The notes under the pieces were generated by a model, which saw only the letters and a list, made by a program, of their open reading frames with translations, was not told the origin of the DNA and did no database searches. Positions 6,014-11,619 of a stretch of 11,619 nucleotides of DNA are shown piece by piece (the stretch's first letter is position 1; each line of letters starts with the position of its first letter). Made by a program: the position numbers and the translations under genes. Source of the DNA: Verrucomicrobiota bacterium. Its GTDB lineage: Bacteria > Chlamydiota > Chlamydiia > Chlamydiales > Rhabdochlamydiaceae. The stretch spans positions 1-11,619 of the forward strand of contig CAJCIW010000099.1 in assembly GCA_903970455.1 (NCBI GenBank), written 5' to 3'.

Positions 6014-6032
6014 GTGGACCATTTGTGGACCA
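6014..6032 (+). repeat. Tandem GTGGACCA repeats, possible right-arm recombinase sites
   Basis: Two perfect copies of GTGGACCA start 11 bp apart, one helical turn, between the tRNA-derived core and the integrase start. TCGCC and GGCGA (6034-6053) form a weak inverted repeat right after. The position suits right-arm integrase binding or autoregulation of int. Binding is inferred. Confidence 0.4.
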
Positions 6033-6072
6033 CTCGCCTACAACAATTGGCGATAAGCCCAGCAGCTAACCT

Positions 6073-7164
6073 TTGAAAATTAAAACCAAAGGTAAGCTTG
6101 TGAAAGGCATCGACAAACGCACCCACAAAGATGGGACGATTTCCTACCGCGCCCGCGTTCGCATCAAAGGACATCCGGTTCTCATTCAATCCTTCGCTTC
6201 CAAAACTCTCGCCATGAAATGGAAACGCGACACCGAATCAGCTGTTGAACAAGGTAAATATGCATATGACAAACCTGGCAGTAAAAATACTTTAGCAGAG
6301 CTGATCGACCGCTATATCGAAAGAGTTCTTCCGTCAAAACCAAAAAACGCAAGAAACGTCCGACAGCATCTTCTCTGGTGGAAACAGGAACTGGGACACT
6401 GCCTCCTTTCAGATATCAAGCCAAGCCTCATCGCACAGAAACGGGATGAGCTGCTTTCAGGACTGACTTGTAAAGGCAAACTTCGCTCAGCTACAACCGT
6501 GGTCCGCTATCTTGCCAGTTTGTCTCATGCCTTTACTATCGCGGTTAAGGATTGGGAATGGATGCAAGAAAATCCCGTCCTGAAGATCTCTAAACCTAAG
6601 ATTTCAAACGAGCGGACCCGTTTCTTAAGCGATGAAGAAAGAATGCGACTGGTTAAAGCTTGCCAGCAAAGCGAATCAAAAGGACTCTACCCTGTTGTTA
6701 TACTAGCTCTTTCAACAGGAATGAGGCGCGGCGAAATCCTCAATCTCAAGTGGAATGATGTCGATTTGGATCGAGGAGCAATTCTTTTGCAGACCACCAA
6801 AAATGGAGAACGCCGTTTTATCCCTCTTGTTGGCATTGCCCTAGATCTACTCAAATCCCGGTGTGTCAACCAGTCTGCAACTTTCCTTGTATTCCCCGCT
6901 CCACATTCCCCATCAAAGCCAATCGATATTCGCTCAGCCTGGGAAACTGCGCTCGAAAAAGCGGGCATTTTCAACTTTCGATTTCACGATCTCCGCCATA
7001 CAGCCGCTTCTTATTTAGCCATGAACCAAGCCAGCTTGCTAGAAATTGGAACCCTTCTCGGCCATAAAACCATCCAAATGACCAAGAGGTATGCCCATCT
7101 CTCAAATGCACATATCTATGCTACAGCTTCTGTTTTAAACGATAAACTTCGAGACAATACCTAA
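6073..7164 (+). CDS. int: Tyrosine recombinase (phage/island integrase)
   Basis: 363 residues with the usual three parts. An N-terminal arm-binding domain (about 10-60) contains THKDGTISYRARVRIKG. A SAM-like core-binding domain spans about 72-165. The catalytic domain spans about 180-355. All active-site residues are visible: Arg218 in TGMRRGE, Lys243 in TTKNGERR, His306 and Arg309 in FHDLRHT, His331 in LGHK and nucleophile Tyr340 in KRYAHL. It should therefore be able to integrate and excise DNA, most likely at the tRNA-derived core just upstream. The start is uncertain: a stop codon lies two codons before TTG 6073, so translation begins there or at an internal codon such as GTG 6100; neither has a clear ribosome binding site. 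Its stop lies 5 bp from that of the convergent nuclease gene. Confidence 0.93.
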   Translation: MKIKTKGKLVKGIDKRTHKDGTISYRARVRIKGHPVLIQSFASKTLAMKWKRDTESAVEQGKYAYDKPGSKNTLAELIDRYIERVLPSKPKNARNVRQHLLWWKQELGHCLLSDIKPSLIAQKRDELLSGLTCKGKLRSATTVVRYLASLSHAFTIAVKDWEWMQENPVLKISKPKISNERTRFLSDEERMRLVKACQQSESKGLYPVVILALSTGMRRGEILNLKWNDVDLDRGAILLQTTKNGERRFIPLVGIALDLLKSRCVNQSATFLVFPAPHSPSKPIDIRSAWETALEKAGIFNFRFHDLRHTAASYLAMNQASLLEIGTLLGHKTIQMTKRYAHLSNAHIYATASVLNDKLRDNT

Positions 7165-7169
7165 GAAAC

Positions 7170-9749
7170 CTACTTTCTTTTCCTTAAACATGAAGAGCAT
7201 CTTCTCTGATTCCTGAAAATAAAATTCCTGGGCTTTTTCTCCATACTCGTTCCACAAGAACACTTGAAAAAATATTTCACATGCGTACCAGGGAATACCT
7301 CTTCTGGATTTTTTTGGTTTTTTTCATAGTCCCAAGCCTTAACAGCCTCGGAACTTACTCCAGCAATAGAAGTTTCAAAAGTTAATACTTTTCCTGCGCA
7401 CTGAGGGCACCCATTTTTCCCCTTACCTGTCCTACCATTAACTCTACTTTCCCACTCATAAGCACACTTGAAGCATTTCCATTTATGTAGCTCTCCAGAA
7501 TGAGGAGTAATCTTTGTTGGATCAGCATTTATTAGTTCTTTGGCGATTTTAGGATATGATTTCAGCAGATTATATTCGGGACCAGCGCTTTGCTTTGAAC
7601 AATGCTTACATACATTATTGCGCTTCGTCACATTGACTACTTTTTCACGCCATTCAGCTTTGCATTCAAGACATTGCCACCAATGGCTTTCGTGGGAAAA
7701 AGCCATAACTTCATTTGGCTCTAGTTGTCCATTTCTTTTGGCATGCCAAAATGTAGCAACTATTGGGTGGGTTTCGTTGAGTGATTGGCCAATAATATGT
7801 CTTCCGCGATTAATTTTAAGGTCTTCAAATATTGTAGGATTGCCAAATTCAGTCCGTATTAAGGCTTGGGCCACATCGGCTTCTAGAATTAGCTCCCATT
7901 TAATCAATGTTTTTAAAATCTGCTTAAAAAGTTCATAGTTAACTTCTTCATGTGGATAAGGAATGACTCTCAAGCATTCATTTTTGATAGAAATTTTTTC
8001 CAATCTACTATCCCTAACCCTGATGACTCTAATTCCTTTTTCCAACAATGATTGCGTTTTTTTCTCATCACTCTTAAATCGATTTAAATGATAATAATAT
8101 GAATCCCATTCAATGGCGACGTTGATTTCATTTAAATATATATCAATTTTATCCTTTCCAATTTTATGGTGAATTATTGGAACAAAAAACAGAGATAATT
8201 CAGCGAAGAGTCTCAATTCTGGCAATGTAGGCGCATTTCGACATTTTGGGCAACCATGACCAATTACCCTTTGAGCAACTCGCATTTCATATGTATGGTG
8301 TTTTCTAAACTGACAAATCCATTTTACTAGACGACCAGAACGCGCCTTCAGCTGAGTAGGACGAAAAATATTATCGGAATGCCATTCTTTTATTAGGTGA
8401 GGGTGCAGGTAAGCCACTGATTTTTCATATGGAATCCTTGTGCTATGAGGCTCACATTCAGGACAATTATTTTTCCCCTGCATTCTTGTTTTTAGGCGAG
8501 CTTCCCATGTCTTATGTTCTGAATTGGCTGTACATTTCCAAACAACTCCTTTTTCTAAAAAAATGGAGGTGGTTTTCAAATCAACAGAAGGATTAAATTT
8601 TTCGATAAATTCATTGAGAATATTTTTAGGAAGTTGAAAATAGGCACTGTCTTTCTCATGCAACTTATGACCCGAGCAATAAGGACAGCCACCGCCTTCT
8701 GTCCTAGATGCCACAGTGGCAGTCCAAAGATGATACTGCTTATTTTTGCATTTCCAATGAACTTGATGATTTGATTTAAGCGCCAATGAGAATGGATCTT
8801 TCTCATTCAGATCAAGATCCCATTCTTCTAAAAGATTTGGATATTTGTGAGCAAAAGAGTCCTCTACCATGGTTTTTTTTCCAGCACAATAAGGGCAGCC
8901 AGTACCTCTTTGACGGTTGTCTACTGTAGATCTCCATTCATGCGTGCTGTTTGAATTACAAAGCCACCAGTACCTTTTCCCAGAAGATATGAAAACGTCC
9001 GCTGCTGTTAAAGACCCATTTTTTGTAGGATGAAACTCTGTTGCCAATTTGGGATTGCATGTTGTTAAAGATCTTTCCGGTGAGAGCTTGCGCCCCACGC
9101 AATAAGGACAGCTGGCATTTGGACGAGTGCGATGGCATACTTTGGTATTATACTCGTGACCTTTTGGACATTTCCACCATACTTTCTTGTTAGATTTAGG
9201 ATTTACGTCTGTTGGCTTTAACTGTCCGTTTTTTTCAAAATCCCATTCTTGAGCAATATGCGGAAATTTTACTGCAAGATTTGAGTCTCTAGAGGGTTTG
9301 CGACCCAAACAAAAAGGACATCCCTGATTTGTTTTGGAGCGGTTATTAATTGCAGCCCGCCATTCATGATCATCTCTTTTTGGACACTTCCACCATACTT
9401 TCTTATTGCTCCCTTTGGTGACATTTTGCGGAGTAAGTAAACCATTTTTTTGGGGATCCCATAATTTAGCAATATCCGGATGAGTGAAAGCTAAACAATT
9501 AGAGAGGCATGATCTGAGTCCCTGACAAAACGGGCAGCCTTTACTACTCGTTTGTTTTTCAATACTAATTACAACACCGGCTATCGGAGCCTCCCATTCA
9601 TGGTCGGTCTCTTTAGGGCATTTCCACCAGGCTTTAGCATGGCTGTAAACACCAAAATTTTCCAATTTTAGGTCTCCATTTTTTTGAGGATGCCACATGG
9701 CTAAGACCTCACTTGGGAAACCCTGTTTTTGACTTGAATTTTTTTTCAT
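7170..9749 (-). CDS. Ten treble-clef zinc repeats around a Vsr/PD-(D/E)XK-like nuclease domain
   Basis: 859 residues. Repeats of about 70 residues match the DUF4379 treble-clef family: a W/F-DxxKN-G-x-L segment, WWxC, then H, then EW, then GCPxCxG. Seven precede residue 505 (ligands such as Cys44/His50/Cys72/Cys75 and Cys122/His128/Cys144/Cys147), and three lie at about 648-859. Between them, LPELRLFAEL (509-518), KIDIYL (534-539, Asp536), VAIEWDSYYYH (544-554, Glu547, Asp549, His554) and KGIRVIRVRDSRLEKI form the core of a Vsr/DUF559-like endonuclease. Such proteins are known from giant viruses and amoeba-associated bacteria; the zinc modules probably bind DNA. Substrate is unknown: homing-type nuclease, restriction or defence are all possible. 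No ribosome binding site precedes ATG 9749. It diverges from the 9803 gene across 53 bp. Confidence 0.85.
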   Translation of the reverse strand: MKKNSSQKQGFPSEVLAMWHPQKNGDLKLENFGVYSHAKAWWKCPKETDHEWEAPIAGVVISIEKQTSSKGCPFCQGLRSCLSNCLAFTHPDIAKLWDPQKNGLLTPQNVTKGSNKKVWWKCPKRDDHEWRAAINNRSKTNQGCPFCLGRKPSRDSNLAVKFPHIAQEWDFEKNGQLKPTDVNPKSNKKVWWKCPKGHEYNTKVCHRTRPNASCPYCVGRKLSPERSLTTCNPKLATEFHPTKNGSLTAADVFISSGKRYWWLCNSNSTHEWRSTVDNRQRGTGCPYCAGKKTMVEDSFAHKYPNLLEEWDLDLNEKDPFSLALKSNHQVHWKCKNKQYHLWTATVASRTEGGGCPYCSGHKLHEKDSAYFQLPKNILNEFIEKFNPSVDLKTTSIFLEKGVVWKCTANSEHKTWEARLKTRMQGKNNCPECEPHSTRIPYEKSVAYLHPHLIKEWHSDNIFRPTQLKARSGRLVKWICQFRKHHTYEMRVAQRVIGHGCPKCRNAPTLPELRLFAELSLFFVPIIHHKIGKDKIDIYLNEINVAIEWDSYYYHLNRFKSDEKKTQSLLEKGIRVIRVRDSRLEKISIKNECLRVIPYPHEEVNYELFKQILKTLIKWELILEADVAQALIRTEFGNPTIFEDLKINRGRHIIGQSLNETHPIVATFWHAKRNGQLEPNEVMAFSHESHWWQCLECKAEWREKVVNVTKRNNVCKHCSKQSAGPEYNLLKSYPKIAKELINADPTKITPHSGELHKWKCFKCAYEWESRVNGRTGKGKNGCPQCAGKVLTFETSIAGVSSEAVKAWDYEKNQKNPEEVFPGTHVKYFFKCSCGTSMEKKPRNFIFRNQRRCSSCLRKRK

Positions 9750-9789
9750 AAAAACAATAGCATCATGAACGATTCGTGGATTGATTGAC

Positions 9790-9795
9790 TATAAT
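9790..9795 (+). promoter_or_regulatory. Perfect -10 box (TATAAT) close to the start of the right-edge gene
   Basis: TATAAT ends seven bases before ATG 9803, so transcription would begin at or next to the start codon, giving a nearly leaderless message. The alternative is that translation begins at Met8 (ATG 9824). There is no clear -35 box at standard spacing. Confidence 0.4.
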
Positions 9796-9802
9796 ACACC
9801 AA

Positions 9803-11619
9803 ATGGCATATTCTGCAAAGCTTATGGACAATTTTCAAATAGTGACCCTCTCTCAACTTTTGGGCAAAAAGGAATCCTTGGGAACTAGGCGACTGTTTGA
9901 GCATCTGGATGCTCAACTTCAATGTAAGAACAGACGACAAGCCATAAATCTTTTGGCTCAAATTGCAATCCGTTTACATAAACTGCTGACGGAAAAGAAT
10001 ATGAGCCTATACGATGCAGATAGAGAGTTGCTTCTTACTCCGGGCTATAGTCAAGGACCTGTCTTGCAAAGGATTTTAGAATTAAAGAAGGAGAACTCCC
10101 GGCTTGTCTTATTTAATAGGCAAGCGTTCAAGCTGATTTACCATTTGCTGCTTCTCGACATCGATTATGGCGACCGAGAGTTAGATACTCTTCCTCCTGT
10201 AGAGCCATATGACGAATTTAGCCCCGTGGGAATTTTTCTTATAGCAAATGAGACCTTGCTGGATTTGCAGAAAAATCGTCACGGAACAGCGGAAGAGTCC
10301 ATTGACATTCGTGATTTTTACTCTCGTTGTTTGGTTGATCCAGCAGGAGCGGTGGGTAGATCAAGACCTTTCTATGATACATCTTATTTTAATCAAGAAT
10401 TGCAAAAGCGGGTGGGAGTATCCGTTCAAGATGTGCGATTGATTGCTTTCGATCATTTTGTACATGTATTGAGCAAAGATCCGGCTGTTTTTGATCTTAC
10501 GATATCCTTCAAATTACCAAAGGAAATGCGTCCTGCTCTTGAAGCAATTTCGTCTTTGCTGACTGCGCGTTATAAAAGTCAAAAGATAAAGTTTTCGGAG
10601 TTGATTGAACAATTGGATCTGGATCTTTCTTTAGAGAAAAAAATTAGAGGAAAGCCTTTGCTCGAAGTTGATGGCGCCTCTTACTGTTTATGCCCAGAAT
10701 TGCTCAGCAGTCCCTTGGCGGATCTTCCTTATCATTTGATCTGGAGCGATATGAAGTCAAAGAGAGAGCAAGATAATATCAATGTGTTGAGGGATGAAAG
10801 GGGCAAGGCATTCCAAGAATACATTACAGCTTTATCGGAACGGATTTTAGGCAAAGATATTTGTCATCGGCCGTATCTCAAAAAAGATGGAGAATTTGGA
10901 GATCAGCTTATTGATCTAGCTCCTGAAGAAAAGTTGATAATAGAATGGAAGGTTGCTGAGCCTTTAGATTTAGCAAAGGGAGGGAACATAAAAGAGATCA
11001 TTAAGCGGTTTCTCTTGCCTCCTAAAAGAAAAGGCAGTGGCAGGGAGCATCCTGGGCCATTACAGGTCATGGATGCGGCCATGGATTATCGAAAGAAACA
11101 CAGTTATAAGGGGCAGATACTTACAGCGGTAGGTTATTATGGATGGTTCCCTGAAGTAGCTGCTTTTGATGATGCCTACGGCCAGGAGATCAAAACGGCA
11201 GAGACTTGCCTTGAATATGAAAAAGAGCAGACGAATATCCCAACGATACTTTGGAACGCTTTCACCTGGGAATTGATGCTGAGTGCTGTTAAACAATCGG
11301 CATCACCGGATAGGTCTGCTCCTACTGTTTTACGCGAGATGTTAGAGCTACTGAAGCCCTATGCGAATCAACCATCCAAATCTTCACAGGTAATCGAAGA
11401 CTATTTTAGAGAAAAAGGATTAAAGTTCTCTGTAGCGCCTCTTTTCTCGGACGAGATTCACAAACTAGCAAAAGAATGCCAGTCTAAGCTAACTGCTCCT
11501 CCAGAAATTGTAGAGAAAGGTTCCAAAGCTTCTAGTCCCATAAGGTTTTTCACGCAAATGTCGGGAATCGGTATGGGTTTCTTAGATAAAATCTTCCTTT
11601 TTATTAGCTCCGCAAAACC
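9803..11619 (+). CDS. Large unrecognised protein with possible PD-(D/E)XK core, C-terminus beyond window
   Basis: 605 residues are visible and the frame is open at the right edge. I do not recognise the family. Residues 1-120 look all-helical. A segment at about 331-400 has the outline of a PD-(D/E)XK nuclease: a helix ERGKAFQEYITALSERIL (332-349), then GEFGDQLIDL (363-372, Asp367), a short turn, and LIIEWKV (378-384, Glu381-x-Lys383). A conserved-looking block, GQILTAVGYYGWFPEVAAF (437-455), follows. There are no membrane segments or signal peptide. The start is ATG 9803 or Met8, with weak ribosome binding in both cases. It is divergent from the zinc-repeat nuclease, so the two may share control and role. 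The frame and composition are convincing for a real gene; the nuclease assignment is inference. Confidence 0.8.
   Translation, partial: MAYSAKLMDNFQIVTLSQLLGKKESLGTRRLFEHLDAQLQCKNRRQAINLLAQIAIRLHKLLTEKNMSLYDADRELLLTPGYSQGPVLQRILELKKENSRLVLFNRQAFKLIYHLLLLDIDYGDRELDTLPPVEPYDEFSPVGIFLIANETLLDLQKNRHGTAEESIDIRDFYSRCLVDPAGAVGRSRPFYDTSYFNQELQKRVGVSVQDVRLIAFDHFVHVLSKDPAVFDLTISFKLPKEMRPALEAISSLLTARYKSQKIKFSELIEQLDLDLSLEKKIRGKPLLEVDGASYCLCPELLSSPLADLPYHLIWSDMKSKREQDNINVLRDERGKAFQEYITALSERILGKDICHRPYLKKDGEFGDQLIDLAPEEKLIIEWKVAEPLDLAKGGNIKEIIKRFLLPPKRKGSGREHPGPLQVMDAAMDYRKKHSYKGQILTAVGYYGWFPEVAAFDDAYGQEIKTAETCLEYEKEQTNIPTILWNAFTWELMLSAVKQSASPDRSAPTVLREMLELLKPYANQPSKSSQVIEDYFREKGLKFSVAPLFSDEIHKLAKECQSKLTAPPEIVEKGSKASSPIRFFTQMSGIGMGFLDKIFLFISSAK

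Noticed and set aside
7150..7190. Bidirectional terminator between int and the zinc-repeat nuclease
   Set aside because: Only 5 bp separate the two stop codons and I see no stem-loop with a T-run.
9746..9961. Minus-strand 71-residue frame over the right-edge gene start
   Set aside because: It lies antisense to a long open gene and overlaps the divergent promoter region; no recognisable motif.

Overview
The window reads as a junction between a chromosome-type metabolic gene and a mobile genetic element, or as part of a large plasmid carrying both. The DNA is moderately AT-rich, gene-dense and bacterial, with Shine-Dalgarno starts and ATGA stop/start overlaps. Taxonomy cannot be fixed from sequence alone. 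The long treble-clef repeat nuclease resembles proteins known from amoeba-associated bacteria (Chlamydiota such as Parachlamydia and Simkania, or Legionella) and giant viruses, so an amoeba-associated bacterium is my low-confidence guess.

Layout. (1) 1-750, minus strand: N-terminal 250 residues of a threonine synthase-like PLP enzyme, cut by the window edge. (2) 917-1805: a small XRE-type regulator (minus) with a duplicated upstream operator-like site, divergent from a two-TM membrane protein (plus). (3) 1846-5506, all minus strand, read right to left: an AlpA/Xis-like winged-helix protein, a TOPRIM primase/RecA-fold helicase, a doubtful repeat-rich ORF coupled by ATGA overlaps at both ends, the broken N-terminal stub of a superfamily 2 helicase, a terminase-small-subunit-like HTH protein, and a small unknown protein. 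This is a replication/control module with no capsid, portal or tail gene in view. (4) 5507-6072, non-coding: an 80-bp array of 10-bp helically phased repeats, two pairs of direct repeats, an inverted repeat, and the 3' part of a tRNA(CAU) gene (anticodon loop to discriminator base) whose 5' half is absent. (5) 6073-7164, plus: a tyrosine recombinase with all catalytic residues. (6) 7170-9749, minus: an 859-residue protein with ten treble-clef zinc-binding repeats, seven before and three after a Vsr/PD-(D/E)XK-like nuclease domain. (7) 9803 to the right edge, plus: a large unrecognised protein with a possible PD-(D/E)XK core.

How it may work together. The tRNA fragment, with unrelated DNA on its left, direct repeats on both sides and an integrase on its right, has the architecture of an attP site. 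An integrated element would normally show int beside an intact tRNA gene. The window may therefore show an unintegrated circle or plasmid, a tandem junction, or a second element inserted beside an older integrase. The small recombination-control protein, primase-helicase, terS-like gene and lack of virion genes resemble phage satellites (P4-like or PICI-like), but that is inference. The divergent pair of putative nuclease genes right of int may be cargo, possibly defensive.
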